From the NCBI RefSeq assembly GCF_006715395.1, contig NZ_VFNC01000001.1, positions 1,612,001 through 1,676,000 of the forward strand: a stretch of DNA of 64,000 nucleotides, written 5' to 3'. The notes beneath the pieces are model-generated. The model was not told where the DNA came from and searched no databases. It saw only the letters and a list, made by a program, of their open reading frames with translations. Of the stretch, positions 55,384 to 63,707 are shown piece after piece (within the stretch, counting starts at the first letter, position 1; each line of letters starts with the position of its first letter). The position numbers and the translations under genes are program-made. This stretch comes from Streptomyces sp. SLBN-31 (GTDB lineage: Bacteria; Actinomycetota; Actinomycetes; Streptomycetales; Streptomycetaceae).

Positions 55384-56196
55384 GTGCGCAAGATAGTGCA
55401 CCGCCATCTGGGCAAGGTGGTGGCCGGTGCGGCCATCGCGGTGGCCGGGACCGCCGTGATGGTCGGGATCACGCTGCCGGGGACGGCAGGGGCGGACGAA
55501 ACGGGAGGGAAGACGGGCACCCGGGCGGGGCAGCAGGCCGGCCAGGGGCAGGACGGGGCGGTACCGGCGGGCGTCGTCGAGCAGGCGCCGGCCCAGGGGG
55601 ACAAGGGCAAGGGCGGTGATCCGCTGACCGACGACGAGATGAAGCGCGCCGAGCAGATCGCCGCGAGCCGGCAGCTGCTGAAGTCCGCCGAGAACGTCGA
55701 CGGCAAGCGCGGCCCGCAGCGCCTGACGGTCGACCTCGCCGACCCGGAGAACGACGAGACCGACGACCCGTCCGCGCCGCGGCGGGCCGACGTGACGTTC
55801 TACGACTACAGCAACGACACGCTCGTCACCAAGACCGTCAACCTCGACACCGGCAAGGTCGAGGACACCGGCGTGCAGCACGGCGTGCAGCCGCCGCTGA
55901 GCCGCGCCGAGAACGCCGAGGCGGCCACGCTGCTGATCGCCGACCCGCTCGGCAAGGGCCTGCGGGCCGATTACAAGGACGCCACCGGCAAGGACCTCAC
56001 CTCAGCCGACCAGCTGCTGCTCAACGGCGCCGTCTACCGTGCCACGCCGGGCGCCCAGCCCGCCGTGCTCGACAAGTGCGGCGAGCACCGTTGCGTGCGG
56101 CTGTTCCCCAAGGTCGTCAACGGCCCGTGGATCGACGCGAGGTCCTTCGTGATCGACCTGAGCGCCCACAAGGTCGCCCAGCTCAAGCGCGGCTGA
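55384..56196 (+). CDS. Secreted protein resembling the N2-N3 domains of copper amine oxidases
   Basis: This is a 270-residue exported protein. Signal peptide or anchor is HLGKVVAGAAIAVAGTAVMV (about 8-30), then a Gly/Gln-rich linker. Residues about 78-95 (DPLTDDEMKRAEQIAASRQL) look like the N2 helix of copper amine oxidases. RADVTFYDYSNDTLVTKTVN, then LDTGKVEDTG and GVQPPLSRAENAEAATLLIA resemble the N3 domain (strand-turn-strand, G-V-Q-P-P, then a helix). There is no catalytic domain; the next gene (56255) encodes one. One Cys pair (KCGEHRC) is near the end. The start is GTG at 55384 near an upstream GGGGGAAG. The two genes are 58 nt apart and presumably co-transcribed. Confidence 0.7.
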   Translation: MRKIVHRHLGKVVAGAAIAVAGTAVMVGITLPGTAGADETGGKTGTRAGQQAGQGQDGAVPAGVVEQAPAQGDKGKGGDPLTDDEMKRAEQIAASRQLLKSAENVDGKRGPQRLTVDLADPENDETDDPSAPRRADVTFYDYSNDTLVTKTVNLDTGKVEDTGVQHGVQPPLSRAENAEAATLLIADPLGKGLRADYKDATGKDLTSADQLLLNGAVYRATPGAQPAVLDKCGEHRCVRLFPKVVNGPWIDARSFVIDLSAHKVAQLKRG

Positions 56197-56254
56197 GCCC
56201 GCACTCCATCCACTTTTCCAACTTGCTCCTCCTGTGCAAGGGAGTCACCTCGTC

Positions 56255-57574
56255 ATGCCCGTCAAGAGAATGAGCCGCGCCCGCACCCGGGCGGCCGTGG
56301 GCCTGTCGGTGGCCGCGCTGGCCGCCGGCGCGACCACCGGAGCCGCCCCGGCCACCGCCCAGCCGAGGACCGCCGGCGCGGCGGCCGCCGACTGCAGCGC
56401 CGCCTACAAGATCGAGCAGAAGCTCTCCAGCGGCACCACCTGGCGGATGTGCTGGCGCTACGACAGCAAGGCAGGGCTGGTCCTCGACAACGTCTCCTAC
56501 CAGCCCAAGGGCGAGAGCGCGCCGATCAAGGTCCTCAACAGCGCCCGGCTCGCCCAGATCGACGTCCCCTACGACGACGGCAGCGTCGAGTACGACGACC
56601 TCACCGGCTTCGGCTTCGCCCAGGGCCTGATGAACCTCGCGCCCGGCGAGTGCCCCGGCGGCACCATCAAGACGGTCAAGGTCCCCGACGCCTGGGACCC
56701 GCAGCACCCGAACGTCAACGGCCTGTGCACCACCACGCGCTCGCGCGGGCACGCGTACCGGATGCAGGGCGACACCGCGAACAAGGTCTACCAGGCCCAG
56801 GGCAAGGACCTGCTCGTCTACACGGTCAACCAGGTCGGCTGGTACGAGTACATGACCGAGTGGCGCTTCCAGGACGACGGCACGGTCAACATGAACGTCG
56901 GCGCCACCGGCAGCCTGTCCTACGACGACTACGACGCCGGCGACGGCCGCGGCTGGCCGCTGGGCAAGGGCGCCAAGGCCTACGCCACCAGCCACAGCCA
57001 CAACGTCTTCTGGCGGCTCGACTTCGGCCTCGACGGGTCCTCCAAGACGAAGGTCGAGCAGTACGACTCGACCGTCAGCGCGCCCGCGCACGGCCAGGAG
57101 GCGCCGAGCGCCAAGACCACCCGCACCAAGGTCGCCAAGGAGCTCGGCGGCGACTACAAGGCCTACCGCTGGTGGCGGGTGGTCAGCGCCACCGGCAAGA
57201 ACAAGGACGGCCACGCGCGTTCGTACGAGGTCGTCCCCGGCCCCACCACCAAGTACGCGGGCCGCAGCTTCACCAAGCACGACGTGTACTTCACCGAGTA
57301 CAACAAGTGCGAGCAGTTCGCCACCAACAACACCGGCAACTGCCCCGCCGGAGCGGGCAAGTCGGTGGAGAAGTGGGTCAACGGCCAGACGCTCACGCAC
57401 CCGATCGTCTGGATGAACGTCGGCTTCCACCACATAGCGCGTGACGAGGACCAGCAGCCCATGCCCATCCACTGGCAGGGATTCTCCATCGCCCCCAGGG
57501 ACGTGACCGCTATGAATCCGCTCACTCCGGACGAGCTCTCGTGGCAGAACGGCCACTGGCGGCCGCGTAGTTGA
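56255..57574 (+). CDS. Secreted copper amine oxidase catalytic-domain-like protein, divergent active site
   Basis: This is a 439-residue exported protein with signal peptide residues about 1-42 (RAAVGLSVAALAAGATTG). It corresponds to the C-terminal catalytic domain of copper amine oxidases. The three copper His are readable: H247 and H249 in TSHSHNVFWRLDFGLDG, and H393 in VGFHHIARDEDQQPMP. The position of the topaquinone Tyr is Y197 in QVGWYEYMTEW, where typical enzymes have GNYDY: Tyr is kept, the preceding Asn is Trp. The region expected to hold the catalytic-base Asp (LTGFGFAQGL) has no Asp. N2-N3 domains are missing but appear to be supplied by the preceding gene. Start ATG 56255 (GGGAG upstream). 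Enzyme activity is uncertain. Confidence 0.8.
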   Translation: MPVKRMSRARTRAAVGLSVAALAAGATTGAAPATAQPRTAGAAAADCSAAYKIEQKLSSGTTWRMCWRYDSKAGLVLDNVSYQPKGESAPIKVLNSARLAQIDVPYDDGSVEYDDLTGFGFAQGLMNLAPGECPGGTIKTVKVPDAWDPQHPNVNGLCTTTRSRGHAYRMQGDTANKVYQAQGKDLLVYTVNQVGWYEYMTEWRFQDDGTVNMNVGATGSLSYDDYDAGDGRGWPLGKGAKAYATSHSHNVFWRLDFGLDGSSKTKVEQYDSTVSAPAHGQEAPSAKTTRTKVAKELGGDYKAYRWWRVVSATGKNKDGHARSYEVVPGPTTKYAGRSFTKHDVYFTEYNKCEQFATNNTGNCPAGAGKSVEKWVNGQTLTHPIVWMNVGFHHIARDEDQQPMPIHWQGFSIAPRDVTAMNPLTPDELSWQNGHWRPRS

Positions 57575-57677
57575 GAAACGACCCTGTCCATCCGGCTGCA
57601 TCGCCGACCGCTCCCGGAGTACCCTTCCTTGATCGTTGGCAAGGGGAGTGCTCGGGGGAGCGGAAGGCGGTGCGCGG

Positions 57678-58925
57678 GTGGGCTCGGGAGGGCTGGAGTT
57701 GCCCCCTGGTGACGAGGGTCACGAGGGGAACTCCGCAGACGTCCCGCCCGGCACGGTGTCCCTGGCCAGGCCGATGGAGACGACGTCCATCGGACCGGAG
57801 CTGGACTGGGACGCCGACGCCTGGCGCGAGGTGCGTACGCGCGCCCAGCGGGCCGGCCGGGCCTACATCTGGCTGAACCTCGTCGAACAGCGGCTGCGCG
57901 CGGTCGTGGCCGCTGTTCTGCGTCCCATCTACGAACCCGTCCACGGCGACGAGTGGGTGATCGCCGCGGCCGGGCCGGCGGGCCAGGAGTGGGTGCAGCG
58001 CGCGGTCGCGGTCCGCGAAGTCAGCCGACGCAAGGGCTACTTGCTCGATCCGGCCGACGACAACGTCCTCAGCTTCCTCACCCTGCCCCAGCTGCGCGAG
58101 CTCATGGTGCAGCACTGGCCGTGCTTCGAGCCCTACGTCGACGACCGCCGCGACGTCGAACTCGCCCTGGACGAGCTGGAGGTGACCCGCAACGTCGTCT
58201 CCCGCAACCGGGCCCTGTCGGAGGCCGTCCTGAACCAGGCCGAGCGGGCCTCGGCCAGGCTGCTGGACGCCCTCGGCGCGGGCGGTGACGTGCCGTCGGC
58301 CCGCCGCCTGCCGGTCGACGCGGTCGAGGACCTGGTGGGCGACCGGTACGCCGACGTGGTCGCCGTACACCCCGACCGGGTGCGGCTGCTGCGTCAGTTC
58401 CCCGCCGAGGACATCTTCGGCGGCGCCCGCCGTCTCGACGCCGTCGGCATCGGCCTCAACCTGCTCGTGCAGAACTTCTCCGGCCGCCGTCTGGTCCGTC
58501 TTGCCGAGGCCGGCTGCCGGGTGCGGCTGCTGTTCCTCAACCCCGCCTCCAGCGCGGTCAAACGGCGCGAGCGGGAACTCGGCATGAAACGCGGCGAACT
58601 GAGCCGCGCGGTCGAGATGAACATCCTGCACATGCGCCGGGTCCGCTCCCGGCTGCGCGACCCGGGCGCCTTCGAGATCCAGGTCTACGACGAGACACCG
58701 CGCTTCTCCGCCTACCTCGTCGACGGCGACGGCGCGGACGGCGTCGCCGTCGTGCAGTCCTACCTGCGCCGGTCCCGGGGGATGGAGGCGCCGGTGCTCG
58801 TCCTGCGCAACGGCAGCCGCGTGGTCAAGTCGGACGAGAAGAACGAAGGGGTCGACAGTGGTCTCTTCCCGACATACCGCGAAGAGTTCGAAACGACCTG
58901 GGTGGATTCGCGTCCCGTGTCCTGA
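57678..58925 (+). CDS. SAV2148-family HEPN domain protein
   Basis: This is a 415-residue cytoplasmic protein matching the conserved Streptomyces family named after SAV2148. The N-terminal half includes LDWDADAWREVRTRAQRAGR and a HEPN-like helical bundle (VRTRAQRAGRAYIWLNLVEQ, VIAAAGPAGQEWVQRAVAVR, LTLPQLRELMVQHWPCF). A later Rossmann-like region holds LVGDRYADVVAVHPDRVRLL and GCRVRLLFLNPASSAVKRRE. HEPN proteins are often RNases or nucleic-acid associated; the usual Rx4-6H motif is not obvious here. The start is GTG at 57678, though the open frame runs from 57636. The function is unknown. Confidence 0.82.
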   Translation: MGSGGLELPPGDEGHEGNSADVPPGTVSLARPMETTSIGPELDWDADAWREVRTRAQRAGRAYIWLNLVEQRLRAVVAAVLRPIYEPVHGDEWVIAAAGPAGQEWVQRAVAVREVSRRKGYLLDPADDNVLSFLTLPQLRELMVQHWPCFEPYVDDRRDVELALDELEVTRNVVSRNRALSEAVLNQAERASARLLDALGAGGDVPSARRLPVDAVEDLVGDRYADVVAVHPDRVRLLRQFPAEDIFGGARRLDAVGIGLNLLVQNFSGRRLVRLAEAGCRVRLLFLNPASSAVKRRERELGMKRGELSRAVEMNILHMRRVRSRLRDPGAFEIQVYDETPRFSAYLVDGDGADGVAVVQSYLRRSRGMEAPVLVLRNGSRVVKSDEKNEGVDSGLFPTYREEFETTWVDSRPVS

Positions 58926-59027
58926 ACTGTCCGAAGCGGCAAGCGGAATGCGGTCCTCTGATTGTCAGTGGCGCATGGGAAGGTGGAGACCACTGGGGGA
59001 AAGCACGACCAAGAAGGGGGGCCGCCG

Positions 59028-59750
59028 ATGGCCTGGCACCGGGAACTGCTGATCGGCTTCGACCTGGAGACGACCGGTACGGATCCGCGCGAGGCGCGCA
59101 TCGTCACGGGGGCCGTGATCGAGGTCAGGGGCGGACAGCCCATGGGGCGCCGGGAATGGCTGGCGGATCCGGGCGTGGAGATCCCGGCCGACGCGGTGGC
59201 CGTGCACGGGATCAGCAACGAGCGGGCGACCGCCGAGGGCCGCCCGGCCGACCAGGTGGCCGACGCCATCGCGGACGTGCTCACCTCGTACTGGACAGCG
59301 GGCGTCCCGGTCGTCGCCTACAACGCCGCCTTCGACCTGAGCCTGCTCTCCGCCGAGTTGCGCCGCCACGCACTGCCCTCCCTGAGCGACCGCCTCGGCG
59401 GCCTCGACCCCGCGCCGGTCATCGACCCGTACACCATCGACCGCTGGGTCGACCGGTACCGCCGCGGCAAGCGCAACCTCGAAGCGGTCTGCGCGGAGTA
59501 CGGCGTCCCCCTGGAGGCCGCCCACGACGCCTCGGCCGACGCCCTCGCCGCGGCCGGCCTGGCCTGCGCGATAGCCGACCGCCACCCCAAGATCGCGGCC
59601 CTCGGCCCGGCGGAACTGCACCGCCGCCAGATCGAGTGGTACGCGCAGTGGGCGGCGGACTTCCAGAGCTTTCTGCGCCGCAAGGGCGACGCGACGGCGG
59701 TGGTCGACGGGACCTGGCCGCTGCGGCAACTGACGGACGAACCGGTCTGA
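59028..59750 (+). CDS. 3'-5' exonuclease, DEDDh (DnaQ-like)
   Basis: This is a 240-residue exonuclease-fold protein with LIGFDLETTGTDPREARIV (Exo I, D and E), VVAYNAAFDLSLLSAELRRH (Exo II, D) and LEAAHDASADALAAAGLA (Exo III, H-x4-D), a complete DEDDh site. The rest of the protein (QIEWYAQWAADFQSFLRRKG) is a short C-terminal extension typical of actinobacterial stand-alone members. The start is ATG at 59028 (GGGGGG before it), although the frame is open from 58962. A repair or proofreading-like role on DNA or RNA 3' ends is likely. Confidence 0.9.
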   Translation: MAWHRELLIGFDLETTGTDPREARIVTGAVIEVRGGQPMGRREWLADPGVEIPADAVAVHGISNERATAEGRPADQVADAIADVLTSYWTAGVPVVAYNAAFDLSLLSAELRRHALPSLSDRLGGLDPAPVIDPYTIDRWVDRYRRGKRNLEAVCAEYGVPLEAAHDASADALAAAGLACAIADRHPKIAALGPAELHRRQIEWYAQWAADFQSFLRRKGDATAVVDGTWPLRQLTDEPV

Positions 59751-59751
59751 C

Positions 59752-59771
59752 GGGCGGCCGTCGGGCCGCCC
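59752..59771. terminator. Hairpin between convergent exonuclease and EamA genes
   Basis: GGGCGGCC / GGCCGCCC arms (59752-59759 / 59764-59771) with a 4-nt loop lie directly after the exonuclease stop. Confidence 0.55.
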
Positions 59772-59775
59772 CCGA

Positions 59776-60696
59776 TCAGCCGCCCACGGGGCTCGCGACA
59801 AGGAGGTCCGGGCTCTCCGTGCGCCGTCGGCGGTCCGCGCGTTCCACGGACTGCCCCCAGTAGGTGCCGGCGACGAGCAGGGCCGCGCCGAGGACGGTGA
59901 GCACACCGTAGCGCTCGCCGCCGAGGGCGACGCCGGCCGCGACGGCCCAGACCGGTTCCGTGCCCAGCAGCAGGCTGGCGCGGCTGGCGGAGGTGCGCTG
60001 CACGGCCCAGGTCTGCGCGAGGAAGGCGAACACGCTGCAGAACAGGGCGAGATACACCAGCTGCGTCCAGGTCGCCGCGCCGGCCCGGGACAGCGCGGGC
60101 AGACCGTTCGCGGCGCCGGGCAGGAACAGGCAGGTGCCGACCAGAGCCTGCACGGTCGTCAGATGCAGCGGACGGACGGCCCGGCCACCGGTGAGCCGCC
60201 CGACGAAAGCGACATGGCCCGCCCGTATCACCGCGGCGCCCAGCATCAGGAGGTCACCGAGGCGTGGGGTGTGGAATCCGTTGCCGGACATCAGCAGCCC
60301 GACGGCCAGGACGCACACGCCGGCGGCTGCGAAGTAGGAGGCGGGCAGCGCGCCGCGTGAACGGTCCAAAAGCGGGGTGAGCACGATGGTGAGGCTGATG
60401 ATCAGCCCCGCGTTGGCGGCACTGGTGTGGGCGACGCCGTACGTCTCCACGACCAGGACCGCGGCCTGCGTCACGCCCAGCGGAAGCCCGGCCCGAAGCT
60501 CGTCCCGGGTCCATGGACGCGGTCCCCGGCGGGCGGCGACCAGCCCCAGACAGGCCAGCGCGGACAGGGCGTACCGCGCGAACAGCACCGTCAGGACGGG
60601 AAGCGCGAAGGTGGCGGTCTGGGCGGAGAGATAGCTCGAACCCCAGACGACGGCGACAAGGAGGAGCACGGCATCGGTGCGGCGGACGTCGGTCAT
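59776..60696 (-). CDS. EamA/DMT-superfamily transporter
   Basis: This is a 306-residue membrane protein with ten TM helices in two EamA repeats. TM1 is AVLLLVAVVWGSSYLSAQ, the repeat signature is LPLGVTQAAVLVVETYGVAH, and the second half has VYLALFCSVFAFLAQTWAVQ and RASLLLGTEPVWAVAAGVAL. A short Arg-rich tail follows. Start ATG at 60696. It is divergent from a LysR gene (94-nt gap), a typical regulator-exporter pair. Likely exports an amino acid or drug-like metabolite. Confidence 0.9.
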   Translation of the reverse strand: MTDVRRTDAVLLLVAVVWGSSYLSAQTATFALPVLTVLFARYALSALACLGLVAARRGPRPWTRDELRAGLPLGVTQAAVLVVETYGVAHTSAANAGLIISLTIVLTPLLDRSRGALPASYFAAAGVCVLAVGLLMSGNGFHTPRLGDLLMLGAAVIRAGHVAFVGRLTGGRAVRPLHLTTVQALVGTCLFLPGAANGLPALSRAGAATWTQLVYLALFCSVFAFLAQTWAVQRTSASRASLLLGTEPVWAVAAGVALGGERYGVLTVLGAALLVAGTYWGQSVERADRRRRTESPDLLVASPVGG

Positions 60697-60790
60697 CCGC
60701 CCACGGTGCACCGGAACGGTCCCTGAAGCCCAGTACCACTTCCTGAAACGATCTTTTAGAAGAACTACATCGACTTCCTACACTCGGACC

Positions 60791-61699
60791 ATGGACGAAC
60801 GTCAGTTGCGGATCCTGCGGGAGCTCGGCGAGCTGGGCAGTGTCACGGCGGTCGCCGAGGCGCTGCTGGTCACCCCTTCGGCGATCTCCCAGCAGCTGCG
60901 GCTGCTGCAGCGGTCGATCCCGGTGCCGCTCACCGAGCGCCAGGGGAGACGGCTGGTGCTCACCGACGCCGGTCAGGCGCTGGCGAGGGCGGCGATCGAG
61001 GTGGAGACGGCGCTGGCCCGGGCCCGGCACAGCGTCGGGGAGTTCCTGGACCAGGGGGCGGGCGAGGTCTCCGTGGCGGCGTTCCACAGCGCGGGCACGA
61101 CGTTCTTCCCCCTCCTCCTGCGCGCGCTCACGGGGCCCGGCGCCCCGGTCGTCAGACTCGCCGACGAGGACGTGGCCCAGGAGGACTTCCCCCGGCTCAC
61201 CCGCGAGTACGACCTGGTGCTCGCCCACCGCCTGGTCCACGCCCCGCCCTGGCCGGACACGGTGACGGTGACCACGCTGCTGCGCGAACCCCTCGATGTG
61301 GCGATGCCCGCCGACCACCCGCTGGCCGCCAAACGCCGAGTCACCCCGCGCGATGTCGCCGACCAGCCGTGGATCACCGTCCACGACGGCTTCCCGGTCC
61401 TGGCGACGATCGAGGCGATCGCGGCCGCGGCCGGCCGGCGCCTTCGACTCGTCCATCGCATCAACGAGTTCACGGTGGTCGCCGAGGCGGTGGCAGCCGG
61501 CGGCGGCCTCGCCCTGATGCCCCGCTGGACGATGCGACCGCATCCGGAACTGGTCCTGAGGCCCCTGAGCGGCGTGCGGGCCAGACGCCACATCGACGTC
61601 CTCCACCGCCCCGAACGCGCGGCCCGGGCAGCGGTGCGATGCGTCCTCACCGAGCTTCGCCGGGCGGCGCACACGATCCGGAACGGCGAGACCGCCTAG
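60791..61699 (+). CDS. LysR-family transcriptional regulator
   Basis: This is a 302-residue LTTR. The HTH is LRILRELGELGSVTAVAEAL, then LVTPSAISQQLRLLQRS. The effector domain is at about 90-295 (GEVSVAAFHSAGTTFFPLLL, AMPADHPLAAKRRVTPRDVA). The start is ATG at 60791, the first codon in frame after the shared intergenic region. It probably controls the divergent EamA gene. It is convergent with the APH gene with a 16-nt gap. Confidence 0.9.
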   Translation: MDERQLRILRELGELGSVTAVAEALLVTPSAISQQLRLLQRSIPVPLTERQGRRLVLTDAGQALARAAIEVETALARARHSVGEFLDQGAGEVSVAAFHSAGTTFFPLLLRALTGPGAPVVRLADEDVAQEDFPRLTREYDLVLAHRLVHAPPWPDTVTVTTLLREPLDVAMPADHPLAAKRRVTPRDVADQPWITVHDGFPVLATIEAIAAAAGRRLRLVHRINEFTVVAEAVAAGGGLALMPRWTMRPHPELVLRPLSGVRARRHIDVLHRPERAARAAVRCVLTELRRAAHTIRNGETA

Positions 61700-61715
61700 A
61701 CCGGCACGGCCTCGG

Positions 61716-62579
61716 TCAGAACGGATACCACCGCACGCCCTCGTCCCCGTCCCGCAGCGACGCCACCCTGCGCCGGAACTCGGCCAGCGCATTGGGGTTG
61801 CTCGGCGCGTGCTGGGCCACCCACGCACAACTGGCCGTCTCCCTGGCGCCGCGCAGGACCGAGCACCCCTCCCACTCCCGTACGTCCCAGCCGTACGCCT
61901 CGGTGAACGAGTCGTAGGCCTCGGCCGCCAACCCGTACCGGTCCCGGGAGAGTGCCATCACCACCAGATCGTGCTCACGGAAGTCCGAGGCGAAGGTCTC
62001 CAGATCCACCAGCACCGGCCCGTCGGGACCGACGTGCACATTGCGGGGCAACGCGTCCCCGTGGATCGGCCCCGGAGCCAGCCGCGGCGTCAACGCGCCC
62101 GCGGCCGCAGCGAACCCGTCCCGCCGCTCGCGCAGATACGCGGCGTCGGCCGGGTCGATCGCGTCCCCCGCGAGCCGCAGCCACCGCTCCACCCCGCCCA
62201 GCAGTTCACGCGGCGGCAGCGCGAACGCGGGCGCGGGCAGGGCGTGGACCACCCGCAACAGTTCGGCCAAATCCCGGGGTTCGGCGGGCCGCACCGCGTC
62301 CGGCATCCGCTGCCACACGGTCACCGGGTGCCCCTCGACCAGCAGCGGCTCCGGCCGCGCCGCCCGTACCGCCGGCACGCCGGCCTCGGCCAGCCACAGC
62401 GCGATGGCCAGTTCGCGCCGCGCCCGGTCGAGCAGCTCCGCGTCCCGGCCCACCTTGACGACCAGGTCACCGGCGGCGAACACGGCGTTCTCGCCGAGGG
62501 CGAGGAGCCGCGCGTCCCGTGCCGGGCCGGGCAGCACGTCCGCCGCGGCCAGTACGTCCCGCGCCCGTGCCTCGTCCAT
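61716..62579 (-). CDS. Aminoglycoside-phosphotransferase-family kinase (APH fold)
   Basis: This is a 287-residue kinase-fold protein. The N-lobe is ARLLALGENAVFAAGDLVVK (shortened from the family block), the catalytic loop is APGPIHGDALPRNVHVGPDG with the HGD...N residues intact, and the DFG-equivalent is VLVDLETFASDFREHD. Unlike the APH-like protein at 41223-42197, the active site is complete. Start ATG at 62579. Substrate is unknown; most chromosomal family members are not antibiotic-resistance enzymes. Confidence 0.88.
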   Translation of the reverse strand: MDEARARDVLAAADVLPGPARDARLLALGENAVFAAGDLVVKVGRDAELLDRARRELAIALWLAEAGVPAVRAARPEPLLVEGHPVTVWQRMPDAVRPAEPRDLAELLRVVHALPAPAFALPPRELLGGVERWLRLAGDAIDPADAAYLRERRDGFAAAAGALTPRLAPGPIHGDALPRNVHVGPDGPVLVDLETFASDFREHDLVVMALSRDRYGLAAEAYDSFTEAYGWDVREWEGCSVLRGARETASCAWVAQHAPSNPNALAEFRRRVASLRDGDEGVRWYPF

Positions 62580-62765
62580 CGTCCGCCTCCCATGTCCGCG
62601 TATGCACCGGTGGACGGCGTCGAGAACGCGCCATCCATCGGCCAGTCTCGCATTCGCACAGGTCGGGGGGTGTGCGCGCTGCCTTGACGGCGCATGCCTC
62701 CTTCACGACCATGACACGGGCCCGCCGGGTGCGAACGTCACGAGCCGTGCGAAGGAGCCGATGAC

Positions 62766-63707
62766 GTGACCTTGGTGACCGCGACGAAGCGGTCGGCGCA
62801 GCGCACGCCGCGCGCCGCCGGCGGCCCGGACCGGCCGCTCCGCGACCGCGGGGCCTGGTTCCTCGTCCTGCCCGCGCTGATCCCGATCCTCGTCCTGAGC
62901 GTCGGACCGCTGCTCTACGGCATCCTGCTGGCCTTCACCGACTCCCAGTCGGGCCGCACCCAGCCCACTCGGTGGATCGGCGGCCTCAACTTCCAGGACC
63001 TGCTGCACGACACACTGTTCTGGGAGTCGTTCCGCATCGGACTGGTGTGGGCGGTCGGCGTGACCGTGCCGCAGTTCCTGCTGGCACTCGGCCTCGCCCT
63101 GCTGCTCGGCCAGGACCTGCGGCTGAGGTGGCTGGCCCGTGCCCTGGCGATCATCCCGTGGGCCATGCCCGATGTGGTCGTCGGCATCATGTGGCGGCTG
63201 GTCTACAACCCGGACGCGGGCGTCCTCGCCGAGACCCTGCACGACCTCGGCCTCGGCGGCGGCCACGACTGGCTCAGCGGTCTGGGCACCGCCCTGCCCG
63301 CGGTGATCGTCGTGGGCGTCTGGGCCGGCATGCCGCAGACCACGGTGGCACTGCTCGCCGGCCTGCAGAACACCCCGCGCGAGCTGCACGAGGCCGCCGC
63401 CGTCGACGGAGCGGGCGCCTGGCGCCGCTTCCGCACGGTCACCTGGCCCGCCCTCAGACCGGTCGCCCTCGCCATCACCGCCCTCAACCTCATCTGGAAC
63501 TTCAACTCCTTCGCCCTGGTCTACGTCCTGACAGGCGGCGGTCCCGGGGGTCGCACCCGGCTGCCCATGCTGTTCGCCTACGAAGAGGCCTTCCGCTACG
63601 GCCAGTTCGGCTACGCGGCGGCGATGGGCTGCGTGATGGTCGCCGTGATCTCGGTGCTCCTCGCCCTGTTCCTGGTGGGCCGGCTCAGGGGAGGCGACGA
63701 CCGTTGA
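62766..63707 (+). CDS. Carbohydrate ABC transporter permease, MalF/UgpA type
   Basis: This is a 313-residue permease with six TM helices. TM1 is AWFLVLPALIPILVLSVGPL. The EAA coupling loop is ELHEAAAVDGAGAWRRFRTV (about 215-235), followed by TWPALRPVALAITALNLIWN and FNSFALVYVLTGGGPG; the last motif is typical of MalF-type sugar permeases. The start is GTG at 62766. The stop overlaps the next permease start by 4 nt. The substrate is not evident; the binding protein and ATPase lie outside the window. Confidence 0.92.
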   Translation: MTLVTATKRSAQRTPRAAGGPDRPLRDRGAWFLVLPALIPILVLSVGPLLYGILLAFTDSQSGRTQPTRWIGGLNFQDLLHDTLFWESFRIGLVWAVGVTVPQFLLALGLALLLGQDLRLRWLARALAIIPWAMPDVVVGIMWRLVYNPDAGVLAETLHDLGLGGGHDWLSGLGTALPAVIVVGVWAGMPQTTVALLAGLQNTPRELHEAAAVDGAGAWRRFRTVTWPALRPVALAITALNLIWNFNSFALVYVLTGGGPGGRTRLPMLFAYEEAFRYGQFGYAAAMGCVMVAVISVLLALFLVGRLRGGDDR

